A stretch of 64,000 bases of DNA, from contig CM007990.1 in NCBI GenBank assembly GCA_002189035.1, positions 3,038,001 to 3,102,000 of the forward strand, in the 5' to 3' direction. The notes beneath the pieces were generated by a model. It saw only the letters and a program-made list of their open reading frames with translations, was not told the DNA's origin and searched no databases. Below are positions 24,475 to 37,750 of the stretch, piece after piece. The position numbers and the translations under genes were made by a program. The stretch's first letter is position 1, and every line of letters starts with the position of its first letter. Source of the DNA: Utricularia gibba (Eukaryota; Streptophyta; Magnoliopsida; Lamiales; Lentibulariaceae).

Positions 24475-25607
24475 ATTTTAATAATTTTTTAATATCAGAC
24501 AATGCATTTTATATTTTTTAATCTTACTTCGATTTTATAATATTAACTCACCAACTATTGATAATTGTTTACAAACAATTTTGGTTTGATAATGCTTTTT
24601 TTTAAAAAAAAAAAAACATGATATTAGAATGATTTCATATATATTTAATGAATATTATGAATATTTTAAATCGAACCCATGATTCATAGTTTTGAACCAT
24701 AGATTTGATCGATTGCGCATGGGTCAAAACTGACGATATGTGGAATCGAACCTAGATCGTATGATTCCGATTCGAACAGATTACACCGCTACTTGATACC
24801 GAGCCTAACACTCTGATGAGACCTATTACACTTGATACAAAATTTTAGGATACCTAGCAGTATGTGCCTGCCGGTCATTACGTGCAGAATTGAGGCACAC
24901 TCGATATCTACCCCAACTTTACACTGTGTGTTGAAAGCCTTACACTGAATAATGCCCATATAACATTTTACATCTGAGTGTTTATGGAAGACCATGCCCT
25001 TTTCCTCTTCAACCTCATATGACCTATGTGTTATTTGAAGATTGCACTCTAGAAAATTATTTGAATTTTTTTATTTAATATTTGATTGCACAAAGCAACC
25101 ATAAATAAGGAACTTAACAATGGATTCCAAGAGTCTCAAGGTTTCCTCCAAATATAAAAAATCTTGTCTCTTTTGTTTCATATTCCATAGTCGACGAAAT
25201 CCATATAGGCGAAAATGGACTCAACCACAATGTCTCTTAACCTATTTGGTCACTAAGAATATAGTGATGGGTGTTGAAGACGTTCATAATTACAAGCAAG
25301 TAATATACAATAAGATAATAAAATAATGCAAAGGATGGTTTTCGCACGTTCCATTCAATGCTTCAACTCGCCTCTTACACTAAAAAAAAAAAAAAAAAAA
25401 AATACTTGGGTGTAATACCCTCTCGTTAATCCAAGAAGAACCTTACGATTGGTATATGCGACTAGTAGCGGACTGCTTTCTGCCCAACTACATCGTAACA
25501 TACGGACATTGATAAATGGAGTTGCTAAATCAACATAATGAACAGATGGATAGATGTTGGCTTTAAAGCAGCCTGCGCGTGCGACACATATCAAGAATTC
25601 TCAACAC
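24121..25607. other. AT-rich spacer with simple repeats
   Basis: A (TA)n microsatellite runs from about 24436 to 24472, and a run of 21 A lies at 25382-25402, possibly the tail of a retroposed sequence although no SINE body was recognised. Nothing else is supported. The end from about 25400 holds the 3' untranslated region of the GOST-like gene. Confidence 0.55.
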
Positions 25608-25629
25608 TCACTCTTTCTTTCCTTCTCTT

Positions 25630-25661
<32 letters not shown>

Positions 25662-28249
25662 AGCGTCTTCATCAACCTTCTCCCTTGATATGTGCACCAA
25701 ACTTATACCACTCTTGGAACTGGTAGTTTCTTTAAAGAATGGATCCGATTCATCATCTTCTTCTCTATTGTCCACATATGCATACCTGGTACAGCAAAAA
25801 GAACATGCTCATGTTTCTAGTTCATGATGATACCGTTTCTCAGTTTTTGATATTCAAATGCAAGTTGAGTTGTGCAAGCTACACTTTCAAAACAAAACAA
25901 AAAAACTCAGGTGCATTTCTGCAAGAACAGTGCACAAACAATTGTTTGAATATTGTCCTGGTATAGTTCGCTGTTCGGTTTCATTTACTTGCATCGGGAG
26001 AATAAAAACTCTTAGAAAATAATAAAACACGGATGCCCAAAGTACTGGCGGAATCATGGAGACCTTGGTACTGCTCCTACGGACCAAAATACAACATAAC
26101 ATGTGATTCAAATTGGGGTTATAAAAAATAATGCCAACAACCATTACGACCCAGTTAATCCATCATGTTATTGCTAAAAAAAATTGTTGCATGAGAGGTA
26201 CATCATGTGTAGAGATAGGATGTATGACAAGGACTTTGTTCTGTATTCTTTTTACAACTGTATTCGCAGTAAAACAGCATAGCGGTTATTTTTTTACTGT
26301 CTGCTTTTAAAAGCGTTTTTTTTTAAATCACAAGGCACTTTGCAAAACAAAAACCCTTTGTAAACATAATAAACACGTACCGTTGGGAGCTTTGTGAAGG
26401 GGCCCAAAGGTAGCAGATAACACAGAGTAAGGCAAATGATAGCACATCCCAGAATGCTGTGATGATCCATGCACTCTGCCATCTCTCGCTGAAGGGGTCC
26501 GTTGCTTTAAAGTAAACCTGCAGGTTGAACAGAAATTGCATGGACTTTATCCAAGGGAAGACAAAAACCCTCACCAAAATTATACCTCATATCCTATCCA
26601 CAGAACTGAAGAAATAGCAGCAACTGCAAGCGCATTTGAAAATTTCCTGTATATGTCCAACTTAACAGAATTCCTTTTAGCCTGAAATACAGAGCAGCAG
26701 ATATTCACCAGAGTTAAATGGACAGGAAATTTGTGAAACCAGACAAAGTTTGGTCAGCATAGGGCATATGTAACCTGTAGTTGCTCAAGCGTTTTTGAAA
26801 TAGAAGTGAAAATCCACAGAATTAAGAAGGCATCCAATAATGCAACAGGGAGAACAAACAAGACTCTTGTGCGGCCAGCTTTGTCATTTATGCTTCCCAC
26901 GTTCTCTGCAAGGCTAAGCATTTCATATGCTATGAAGCATGTCACCCCGAAGAAGATCACCTTTGCTGTTAGACCACCAAGGGTAGGACGGACAACCCCA
27001 TACCCCATTGAAACACAAAGAAAAAGAATTCGTGAAATAGTTCGTCTTATTGCACCAAGAGTCACAACCCATGCTGTGATTCCACCTGGCCTTTTCCCAG
27101 TTCCATTGAAGTATGCATAATCAAAGTACCAGAAAGTCATCTCCAACAACCCAAGTGCAATAACCAAGGTGATGCAGTGCTGTAGCAGCAAAACTTCATT
27201 CCAATGAATCGCATATTGGTAGACCCATATAACACATAAGATGGCGAAGGCAACAGACATAAAAACATAAAAATTTAGTAGGGGTGCCATTCTACCAGGA
27301 AGATAGCCATGGGCGTTTCTCCAGACAGTGCGGCCAGCAACCCTCATTCCTTTCAGATTTGGATCACAGGTTATAAAAAATAAGTTATACATCCCAGTCC
27401 TTTTGATGTAAACCTCTTTCTTGTTTTTCATATGGGTTGATAACATGTTTCCTCTAAAATAAATCTTCACTGAAATTGGCCAATTTTTATCAGTTGCTGA
27501 TGGCGTTCTTATCACTTCTCCTTGTTTGCACCCTTCAAGGTTTGCAAGATCAGGAGTGCAACATATTGCTCTCTGTCCAGCATAAGCAGATCCACCAATA
27601 TTATCACGATCAGCAGCTTCAAAGATAATGACTTGAACCAACCCACCATTGTAAGCTGAGGATGGGCGATGATCAGGAGAATCATAGCTCCTCCAGAATG
27701 TTATGTTCTCAAATCTAAGGGAAACCAAAATGCATAGCATTTTAAAGCAAATCTTAATGATATTACAGACGGGATTCTTCATCACTAGCACAGAGAACCC
27801 CAAATAGCAATCATGGGACATTATTCACCCTTCAATGCGCTAAACAATACAAATGATACAAAAAAAAAATTCAATCTTTCATAAAAATTATGACATTCTT
27901 CCATTTCAAACGTCCACAAAACCTTTCCTTACAAAGTTACAACTCCATCAAAATTTTAACTGAAAGCGTTCAAAAAACAAAAACAGAATAGTGCTCATTT
28001 CTGCCAAGAATTAAATTAAAAACATGGGTGAACATACCGGATATAAGATTTTCCTTGGAGGTTTTCAGAGACCAAAATGCCCTCACTTCCACCTGATAGC
28101 AGGAAAGCGTTGCCCACTTCCCGGAATGAATCTTGGTTATATGAGTGAATCGACGCTTCAGCTCCTTGGAACGCTAATATCAGGAAAAAGAATGCGCAAG
28201 AACAGAACATGTTGCGTCCCAGATTCCAAGGATTGCAGGTGAAACCCAT
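25608..28249 (-). CDS. GOST/TMEM87-like seven-transmembrane protein (Lung 7-TM receptor family)
   Basis: Five coding exons on the - strand: 28249-28038, 27714-26775, 26681-26586, 26517-26381, 25785-25608. All are GT..AG and join in frame to 520 residues. The N-terminus has a signal peptide (hydrophobic CAFFFLILAFQGAEA, residues 19-33). An extracytosolic domain with RAICCTPDLANLEGCKQGE and RTGMYNLFFITCDP leads to GYLPGRMAPLLNFYVFM at about residue 207, which opens the seven-helix domain (FDYAYFNGTGKRPGG, VVRPTLGGL, then WIITAFWDVLSFALLC). The family acts in the Golgi/secretory pathway in animals; plant members are little characterised and receptor function is unproven. The cytosolic tail ends in a run of 11 glutamates coded by a GAA/GAG repeat, then REGKKE. 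An upstream acceptor just before the start implies a 5'-UTR intron. Confidence 0.92.
25630..25665. repeat. CTT microsatellite coding a poly-Glu tail
   Basis: A (CTT)n-rich tract on the + strand lies in the last exon of the GOST-like gene and is read on the - strand as GAA/GAG codons. Length changes in threes would only lengthen or shorten the acidic tail. Confidence 0.9.
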
Positions 28250-28850
28250 CCGACTGCTAACCTGATCCTGTAAAAGGAGAAGTGCCATATTGCCAAGAAT
28301 TAGACGAACGAGAACAGCAGGAATGCATTCCTGATCATTTGATTTCAGATCCAACACTGACATATTTTTTAGTGTTCAATCATTGATGGGCTAGACGATG
28401 ATAATATATGAAACGCACATTGATCTAGCATCCACGAATGGATTTGCAAGAAATCAAACTTCTAGTTCAGCAACTCGAAGTTACAATTAAAGATCTCCCG
28501 CATCCCGAACCAAAAATCCAGAAATCCAGAAAATGCAATTGATCCACTCACAATTAAGCTTCTAGGTTGACTACCGGCGACTTTATCACACCGAGCGATG
28601 CCCTTTTTCCGCCTACCTGTCGTTTCTGCGGCACCGCCCCCAGTATCGGTGACCATTCTGCATAAGTTCGAGGCCAGGAGTGTTTCTACAACAAGCAGTT
28701 ACAGTAACCGTTCCGTTAGGAAATCAAAGTAGATGGCAATGCGCCGACGAAGAATGGGAAGTGCGTGTATTTGTGAGGACTGAGGAGGGATTTGGATAGA
28801 GAAGTCGCAACGGCAAGCCAAATTTCTTTACAAGCCAAATTTCTTTATTA
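28250..28850 (-). promoter_or_regulatory. 5' leader and promoter region of the GOST-like gene
   Basis: A CAG acceptor immediately upstream of the ATG (near 28263) suggests that the first exon is non-coding. A GC-richer block at 28560-28700, with the short - strand ORF 28462-28656, is a candidate for the first exon. The transcription start is not identified. Beyond 28850 the sequence drops to plain AT-rich spacer. Confidence 0.45.
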
Positions 28851-30939
28851 AAAATGATACGTTTAATCTATATTATTTTTAATAAAAATAATATATTTAA
28901 TTCTAATTGAAATAATCATGTTAACGTTTTATTATATAGTTCCTAATTTTTTTAGTTTAAATATTTTTAATTTTTATTATTCTAATATCAATTACAATTA
29001 AATCTTCTTATTTAAAAAACGAATATATTTACTCTCATATTCATCACAAATTATCGATTACCACCCAATATTTAGGCTTTGTTTGGTTGATGCATTTTAG
29101 GTATTAGTGAATTTAGATTATTTGGATTTAGCTAAACCCAAATATATGGATATAAAAATATTCATACCTTTCCTTGATTATACATATACTCATATATGAG
29201 GGTATTATATGGGTATAATAATTATTATACACATATATAAGGTATAATATACTCACATACCAAACAACACAATTTTATTAAATCTACCATAAACCAGCCT
29301 TATACCATCATATCAAACAAGGCCTTAATGTAGTCAAATTCGATTAAATTAGTGTGCCAAAATTTGATTAAATTATGTTGTTTAAAAATATTAAAAAATG
29401 TATATTTACTAATCCAATTAATTATTGTTATGGGTGTTTAAAGACTTTTAAAGTGGTTTAAATCAAATTTATGGAAAGCAAAAAGACAATATATGGGAGA
29501 ATTAGGGGTGCTCTCATGAAGAGAACAACTCACTCAAAATATAGTGAAATTGATAAAGGAAATTACAAAAACTCCAAAAAGGATGCTTTGCATTCTTTGC
29601 ATGCTCTTCTTTACTAAGAACCTACCCATGTTTCCTTACTCTTCCTCATTTATGTATCTACAAAAATGTTGATGAGAAGATAAGACCTTCCTTTTTCATC
29701 ATTAAACTCGGTTTTATGTCATTCTAAATCACATTTTTTGTCACCTTTTATGATTATTTTTATCTATTTTATGATTCATTTTCTTATTTATTTGTATTGA
29801 TTTTATACATTTCATATTAATTTGATCTTTTTGAAAATATAATGTATTTTATAGATCCATACATTTTCCATCAAATTTGAAGAGAAATCAGATCTAGTAT
29901 GGGGTGCATGAATTAAATCTCAGGAGGAAGCTCAAATTGCAATAAGAATGAAGATATAAGCAACATTCTAAAAATGTTTTTAGAGTTTATTTTTATTTTT
30001 TTCAAAGATACTTTAGAGAAGTAAAAATAATTGATAGAAATAGAAAAAGAATATAAGTGTTATACAAAACTATAAAAATAAATGCAACATTACTTTTCAA
30101 ATCAAAGAAATAAATGAAAAAAGAAAAATAGATGTAAAAGTATATTATTAATTACTTTTCCAAAAATAATTTTTGTACTATAATTTTATAATTATTTTTG
30201 ATAGAATTAATTTTACAATTGATAGTATTCTAGAATAAAATATTTTTATTTTTTAAAAAGTAAAAGTAAATTCTAAAAATTTTTCAAAATAGTGCTTTAA
30301 TCTAATATCATGAATTGCTATGAAAATTTGAAAAAAAAAAATCTTCATAGATTTCAATAAAAACATTAAACTAGATCTATCGAGCAAACTCACTAGAAGA
30401 TATAACTATTTTTTCTATCTTACTTTTGATATTTTCTTTATTTTTCATATTTTAGAATTCAGTATTTATGCTTGAGCATTCGTTGGCTAATAATCTGATT
30501 GAACCTATGCTTGCACAAGACCTTGCATGTGTTGACCTTTTACTATATTCATTGACATTTGAAGTTTTGATTTCATTTTATACAATATTTTTCTGACTAA
30601 TGTGATGTTGAATACCATTGAACCCCAAGAATATGTGGGAAAATACAAGGTTGAACTAGAATAATAATCATTGCCTAAGAAGTGATCCCACTATGAGACT
30701 ACTCTTTTTTAAACTGAGAACTTGATAGTTCACTTTCATAAAATTCATACAAATGCATTAAACAATCTGAGGCAGTGTTATACATCACTTTTGCATTAGG
30801 TCGATACCATGAAAAACAAGATACGTAAAGCAATCACAAAATAAATTTAATGCAGTTTGCAAACCAATTGTCTTCCCTCTAGGATCAAACATGTTTGTTA
30901 CAAAAAATATAGTAAGTATAGTTTCAAAATATTTAGGCT
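28851..30939. other. AT-rich spacer containing a Tourist-like MITE
   Basis: Apart from the MITE at 29075-29324 I see no gene or clear element. 29340-30900 is AT-rich with no coding signal on either strand. Confidence 0.5.
29075..29324. mobile_element. Tourist-like (PIF/Harbinger) MITE, TSD TTA
   Basis: 250 bp with inverted tips GGCTTTGTTTGG and, reversed from the right, GGCCTTGTTTGA. It is flanked by TTA at 29072-29074 and TTA at 29325-29327. GGCCTTGTTTGG-type tips with a TTA duplication define Tourist MITEs. Confidence 0.85.
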
Positions 30940-32930
30940 TTTAGATCATAACTTTGATAATATAGAAGAGCAACTCTACTTCAAAATATTTTTTAGATAT
31001 TGAAATTATAACAATCAAAGTAGGTAACATAAAATGCATTATAGAATAGTAAACATTACTAAATAACTTTATATATTTATGAAAAAAATCAATTAAATTA
31101 TAAAAATTAGCACATATATTATCATTTAGTTGAATATTTATGTCTGTATGCAATATCAAAATCAAAGAAACAACTTCTTTATATAGAAGAAAGACCAAAC
31201 ATAAAAAGCGGAATTCTATCTAATCAACAAATCTCCATTCAAAGTTCTAAATGACAAATCTTTTAACTCATATAAATGATTTAAAGAAGCCTTTTTAAGA
31301 CTAAAATTTTTACATGATATATTATCTTACGCACACTATTCAAAGCAATATCAATTTTATTTTTCAATGTATTTTAAACACATAAATTCAAAATATAAAA
31401 AATACATGTTAATCCAAATAAACAACCACCTAACATAAGATTTCTAGAAGATCTCACCATTGAGCTTGTAATAGCATTATTAGATGCATTATTGATAAAA
31501 GGAAAAATTGATATCATTGTAATAAAATTAAATTTTCTTATCAAATAAATTTGTAAGTCCTAGTCTTCACAAAATACAAATTACACAACAGAAGTTAAAG
31601 GTTGATCAAGGAACAAGTGTTGCTAAGTATTTCTATTAGATGCAAGATTACAGAATCAACATTAATCTTAGTCCATGGTCAAACTAACATTAACATACAA
31701 GATAAAGAATTCTCTACAAATAAAAATGTAGAAGATAAATAAACCCTAGTTTTGCACAACGAGTATTCTGTGGTAAGAAAACCCATAATTCAATATGCAA
31801 TCTTGCGCTTTCATAACCCCAAACAACCTAAGTCTACCTAAGTCATTTACTATATTTTTTGCTACAATACTCCATGGTGTCCCAATCCATTCCACGCATA
31901 GGTCTTACCAATTTGGAACACATAGAACTAGGTTTGCTTGGTTCTACTGGTCTTAATTGAAAGTAACACCTAATAAGCTTATCTCAACTCTTTGATTTAC
32001 CTTCAAGTTGAGGATTTGAGTTATGCAGCCAGTTTGTTTATCCCTTAGGTCTACCCGGGGCAAGTAGCACATCCAACTATTGTGCAAAAATTACAATCAA
32101 ATTAGACACTCATTCCAAACCACACTTCTTACTCTAAGATATCTCCTAAATGTAGTCACTCATAATTAGTGCCGTAAGCATATTTTTATAAAGATAAATT
32201 GAGAATATCATCATATCTTGTGCTAGAAAAATAGCAACAAAGGTAAAATATTTATTAAACGATAACAAAGATAAAATGAGTTTCTATTTCCATTCACTAT
32301 TGTTCACACTTGAGAACAATAGTGATGAACTGGGTTCTTGAGCTTGTTCTTCACGTTGAAAGCTTTTTTTCCTAGAAAAATCATCTTCTTCACCTTGTTG
32401 GTTCGGTTTTCATGTTTTTGGAGCTTCCTCATGTGTTTTGTTGCTGCCAAAGCTCTCACTTCTCTCTCTTTCCCCAAAAAATATTTTATTCCTCCATTTT
32501 CTTAAGCAAGTACAATTCTTTGACAACGTTGCTGCTCCTACCCCTGACTTGCAATCTGTTGTGGTGGAAGTGCACTCATTGTGCCCTCTTTTTATGTTGT
32601 TCATTGTGGTATATAAGTGGTATGAAATACTTATGTCCTTCCTTGATTTTTAGAATCTGCTACTGAACTCACAAAAGGGTTAATCACATGAAGTGTGCTA
32701 AATATGAGGATTTAGCCCACCAATATATAAAAATCATATATTTACTAAATTTTTATAGGATAATTAAAACCTTAAAATAAACACTTAAAATATGATTAAA
32801 ATGTTATATTTTTTATAGCATAAAAATAGGAAAATTTATGTGTTATCAATTATCAAGACTTATGTTAAAGATATGATTAAGAATTGAATATTCAATGTAT
32901 AGAGAGGTAATGAACTTGGCTATTTGTGCA
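30940..32930 (-). pseudogene. Second hAT transposase pseudogene, split by an LTR insertion
   Basis: The - strand reads HIFNISLDN from about 32880 down to 32849. After the LTR insertion it continues at 31492 with NASNNAIT, so the two halves restore the conserved hAT motif T-DNAS-N. It then gives YILNLCV and KIDIALNSVRKIIYHVK, matching the block after the cysteine/histidine motif of hAT transposases. Below 31200 it is heavily shifted (NGDLLIR then a stop). The N-terminal BED finger and C-terminal dimerisation domain are not seen. Confidence 0.75.
31493..32848. repeat. Solo-LTR-like insertion, copy 2 (TSD attat)
   Basis: 1356 bp starting TGATAAAAGGAAAAATT and ending TGTGTTATCA. It is flanked by attat at 31488-31492 and attat at 32849-32853. 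The first 60 bp and last 10 bp match the copies at 2937 and 55591; the middle has diverged. No internal retrotransposon genes. ORFs within it (32410-32666) are incidental. Confidence 0.85.
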
Positions 32931-34163
32931 TCTATTTATGGAGAATCCAAAGGCCTAAACTCGAATTCGCATTTTATTGATTAAAAAAAGAAACTAGACA
33001 TGATTTTTTTGAACCATTTTATTACAATTTTGATGATGTTTTTTTTTAGTTATTGAAGCAAATATAAACTATAATCTAAACTAATGGAAATACCTTATAA
33101 ACAGATTTTTTGCTCCTAGCCAAAGTTTTTAACTAGCAATTACTAAAAGTACAAAATCAGCTTGAGAAGTATTAATACCAAATGAAAAAGCAAAAACATC
33201 AGCCCTCACGAAATTGAAGTATATTGCCTTAATAAACTACATGTCTTATTTTCATGCTTGGTTATATTGTATAGTATAAAATTTGAAGTAGAACCATTTT
33301 ATCATGATTGTATACGGTATCACAATACTTATAACATACACTTTTTACTTATTTATTATGATCGAAATGCTCACACTAATTTATGGATCCTATCCTTTTT
33401 TTAGGTGAATGATATGGCTTCACCATCACCTGCGACAACAATGTTATATGGAATCTCCTCTTCATTTGTTGGCGTCAACCTTTCATGTGATTCGACCATC
33501 AAGGCCCATCTAAGAAATGATTATTAATAATCTCAAAAGTCACAAATATCAAAATTAATGAAAATGAGCTATGCTTAGACATGTTAAATTCAGAACTCAA
33601 AACATGAAACTTATACATTAAAAGTTCTTTGAATAATGCCAACTTGTATTTCAATAGAGGTATCTTAGTAAGCTGCAAATCTCCTTACCACACTTTCGTG
33701 AATAACACCACAAAATGAGTTACGAGACCCAATGAAGGCTTTTGTTTAAAATTTTTATAAAAAAAATCTTCTCAATTAATCTTTAATTGGGATGGATCAA
33801 TCATATGAGTCAATAATAACGGGCTAAGTGCTATACCATGGTTCAAGTACTTAACAAGCCTTATGAGCTTGTAACATTCGTATGTGCTAACTTGAGAAAT
33901 TTATTAATGGACTCATATTATAGACCCAAGCTGTCTAACCCATTAGTCGAACCCATACTCATCAAACATCGACCCGACCCGTATCCATTTTTTTAAAGGT
34001 GCACATCATGCTTGGGGCCCCTCATGGGTCAACCAATCGAATACTAGGTCAACCCATAATCATGCCCACTACTAGAATGATATAATAATTATAATTGAAT
34101 AACATTATTTTATAATAACATTCCAAGAAATTATGTAAGAAGTCAATCTTTGAGACTTACCCA
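32931..34163. other. Spacer without recognisable genes
   Basis: AT-rich sequence. Around 33780-34080 there are 'cgacccgacccgtatcc' and 'gggcccctcatgggtcaacc', the kind of wording found near hAT tips, but no paired ends were found. Confidence 0.4.
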
Positions 34164-34488
34164 TGTTGAAATAAGAAAGATAGAGTCTTGGGAAGGACAC
34201 AAAGGGATAATGTTTATGAGATCACCTTGGATAAAAAACGACTCATGAACAATAAGAATGACCGAAAACCTAATTGATACGCATTCCTAGTAGGCTTTAT
34301 ATATACCCAATACCTAGGTTACCCATCAGTGGGCCACAATCATTGAAAACACACAAAAAAGCCGAACAACTCGAACCCAACACTTCCATGCTCGAACCCA
34401 ACACTTTTTTATCTGAAACATGACATTATGTCACAAGATAAATGTTTCTAATCACCTTCAACCTTTAGATTGAGGCTGATCTCCAACA
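34164..34488 (-). repeat. 3' LTR of a Ty1/copia element
   Basis: On the - strand a polypurine tract, CTGGGGGGAG (about 34489-34498), directly precedes TGTTGGAGATC, and the unit ends CAACA at 34164. This gives a 325-bp LTR with TGTTG/CAACA tips. It lies directly downstream of the RNase H region of the same element. The base pairs outside are accca; the partner duplication is missing because the 5' end of the element is lost. Confidence 0.75.
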
Positions 34489-36066
34489 CTCCCCCCAGAC
34501 CGAGATCTCCCAACTTGAGAAAGTCTTCCATAATCATGAGATTCATGTTCTTTCTTGCTAGCTCAAACTGAACTCTGTTCAAAACTTTGGTGAGCCCATC
34601 AGCAAGCTAATTCCCACTCTCAACATACTGTACTTTAATCTTCTTCTCCTTGATGTAATTCCTTATGACATGATACCTGATTCTTATGTGTTTGGCTTTG
34701 CTGAAGTTAGTTGAATCCTTGGCAATGGAGATTGCAGCTCGATTATCCATAAGCAGATGTGGCTTCCTTTTGTACGAATCCAAGTTCGTTTAACATCTGC
34801 CTCAACCAAACACAATAGTTCGAAGCATGTGCTGCTGAGATGTATTCTGCTTCAGCTGTTGATTGCGCTACCACCTTTTGTTTCTTCGAAAACCAGACTA
34901 CAGGGCTCATATTCAAGAAGAAGAGTGCACCAGATGTACTCTTGCTATCTTGAGTTATATCATAATCACTATCTGAGTATACTTTAAGTTTCAAGACTGG
35001 TTTTTCACCTTCATAGGGATAGAACAATCCAAAATCATTAGTAGATTTTATATATCTGAAAGCTCTTTTAACAACTACCATGTGAGTTGTTGTGGTTTGT
35101 TGAGGAAGCGAGATAAGACATTTACACAAAAACACAGGTCAAGCCTTGTATGCTGGAGATAGATGAGGCTTCCAATCATACTTCTATAAGTATTACCATC
35201 CACATTCCTTCCCTGATTTTTTTCTCCAATAACCTGTTTGTAATCCAAGGGGGTTTTTGAGGGATTGACATCTTTGAACCCAAACCTTTCAAGAAGTTCA
35301 TTACAGTACTTCTTTTGAGATATGAATGTTTCAACACCTACAAGTTGATGAATTTCCATGCCTAAATAGTAGGACATCATTCCAAGGTCAGTCATCTTGA
35401 ATTCTTTTTTGAGTAGAGCTTTGAATTCTTCAATCTCCCTTTCATCACCTGAGGTTATCAAAAGATCATCCACATATAGGCTAATAAATAAACGATCATC
35501 TCCCTTTCCTTTAACATATAATGAGTAATCACTATATATTTTTCTGAAACCAATACCCTGCAGAAAGTTATCCATGCGTTCATTCCATGCTCTAGGAGCT
35601 TGCTTCAACCCATAGAAAGATTTCTTTAGTTTCAATACTTTGTCTTCATGACCTTACACTTCGAAGCCTTTTGGTTGTTCAACAAAAACAACCTCCTCCG
35701 ACATACCATTCAAAAACGCAGTCTTCACATCTATGTGATGCACTTTCCATCCATGAGCAGCTGAAATGGCAAGAAGTACTTTAATTGTGTCAAATCTTGC
35801 TACTGGTGCAAAAATCTCATGAAAATTTATTCATTTGATCTGACTATATCCCTTGGCTACTAATCTAGCCTTATATTTGTTAACAGAACCATCTGCATTC
35901 ATCTTGGTTTTGAATAACCATTTGAGGCCAATAGGTTTGAAACCCCTATCCTTGGGTTTATCAACTAACTCTCATGTTTCATTTTCAAGTATAGAATTCA
36001 CTTCTTCCTTCATGGCATCTCTCCATTTCGGATTTTGTACAGTCACTTCAAATGATGTTGGATCTT
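34489..36066 (-). pseudogene. Ty1/copia reverse transcriptase-RNase H, 5'-truncated
   Basis: The - strand, from high to low coordinates, gives the copia [85 protein letters not shown]-like and SYYLGMEIHQ. RNase H follows: VYSDSDYDITQDSKSTSG, KKQKVVAQSTAEAEYISAAHA and WLRQMLNELGF. Two long open pieces (35635-35075 and 35135-34743) overlap in different frames, and scattered stops lie upstream of 35640. Gag, protease, integrase and the 5' LTR are missing. It is much better preserved than the copia remnant at 1-2600. Confidence 0.92.
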
Positions 36067-37235
36067 GTTAAGCATCATTTTCTAGTTAATTATTAGGTAT
36101 TATTATGTGTTAATTATGTATGAAGTCGCCCAAATTAGAAGTCTTATTATTAAGTATTTGATTTTTACTAGAAAATTCCTATTTTCCCATTTTGTGTATA
36201 TTTTATGTCTTTTTTTTCTCACACTTTGATCGAGACATGTCAGTCATAGAGTGTTGCAGGAGTATTGCAGTTGGTCAGACTCTGAGTTTTCGTGCCTTGT
36301 ACGCGAGTTGGAATGATTGTGGGCGAAAGACTGACACTAGTCAAGGCCCTTGACTTACGGCATGTCAGAGTCTGCAGTAATGATTGGGCATAAACTTGCA
36401 CGCAAAGAAAGTCTGGTGGCGCACGCAAGATAGAAGGAATGATGAGAAAGGGATCCAAAGGAGTTAATGAACATGGGAATTCATATAAAAACCACTTGGA
36501 GCACTTAGTTTCGGACTTTTGCCATTTTCCCCTTTGTACTTAGAACTTTTGAGTTCTTCCTCCCCTCAAGGAGGAAGAGCACTTAGTTTCCAATTTCGTT
36601 TCTATTTTGATGGCCCTTTGTGGCTAAAAACTTTTAGTTTCTGGAAGTAGATGAAGTTTCCTTCCAAGTCTTGAGCAATACACTTGATTCTTTGCTGAAT
36701 TGATTTCGGATTTTGCATACTTCCACGCGTATTGTTGCAGTCTTTCTGTAACGACTCTTAATCAAGGTCCATGAGTAGCAGGCCACTCCTTGCGGATTTT
36801 GGTGAAGATCAAGGTGAAGAGCACCAACTCCAACCCTACCAGTTCGAGGGAAGTAGCGGATTGTGTGTGTCCTAGGTACTGCGACAGTGGACAGGTTGTG
36901 ACCTCGGACCTGCCACTGGCCTCGGACCTCTATCCCACATTGCTAGTTGAACACATGTTCAACTAGTTTATATGGGAAGGCAACCCAATACCTTTGATAG
37001 GCCAGAGAGTGAGTTGGGCCTCACGCGCACGTGCAGCCCAAGCCCACGTTTTGCTCCGTTTTGTCTCGAGCCTATTAGGGTTTACGGTTCATGTATACAT
37101 TCGACTGATTTCTGAGATCGAGAAGTGCAGTTCTCGAAGAGCCTCTTGAATCCTGATGAATCGTGAAATCCTTTGGGATAGTGTTTTACGTGCCTGAGGT
37201 TTTCTTCTTCTTTGTGTTCGGTTTACAACATGAGA
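36067..37235 (+). repeat. Probable LTR sequences from other retroelements
   Basis: 36080-36860 has a promoter-like 'catataaaaaccacttgg' near 36482. 36880-37235 resembles a copia LTR tail with 'tcccacattgctagttgaac' near 36931 and ends in acaaca just before 37230. Paired ends or target duplications were not found, so these are compositional calls only. Confidence 0.4.
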
Positions 37236-37750
37236 GCCTCAATGTCCATCTTTAAATTATACAATAAGTCAATTCATCGAGAAGCAAAGAATTTCAATGA
37301 AGTTCAACTGAATAAAGAGTGGATTCAACAATTCAAGGAAGTGAATATTGAGTTGGAGCAACTTACATTCATGAATGCAGGCTTGTGTGATGGAGTTGAA
37401 GCTAACCTTGTGTGAGTGACAAAGGAGGATGGTGTTTCATATCAACATTCATGAACACTCAACTGCCATTATATTAAGGAATAAGATCATGTATTAGATG
37501 AGCAGCACCAAATGAGGAGGTTCAAATAATGGCAAGAGATACTGAAGAAGACTTGAAAAAACAACAATGCATTGAGCTGAAAATGCTCCATTTATCATTG
37601 AGGTGTGACTTTTTTGAAGAAAAGTGTATCCATCCCTTTATTGCAAATGCAGGCTTGGATGATCACCAAATTCAAGAATGCATCCTACTCATGAACAAAC
37701 ATGAGGAGGTTATTGATTGCAATATCAATGATTCCAAGAGGCCACAATAA
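37212..37750 (+). pseudogene. Unrecognised degraded ORFs, probably retroelement-derived
   Basis: Two short open stretches (37212-37415, 67 codons; 37529-37750, 73 codons) follow an LTR-like segment. Each contains a similar phrase (FMNAGL and FIANAGL) and they are charged and soluble in character. The position after an LTR suggests a non-autonomous element or captured host sequence, but I recognise no family. Confidence 0.3.
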
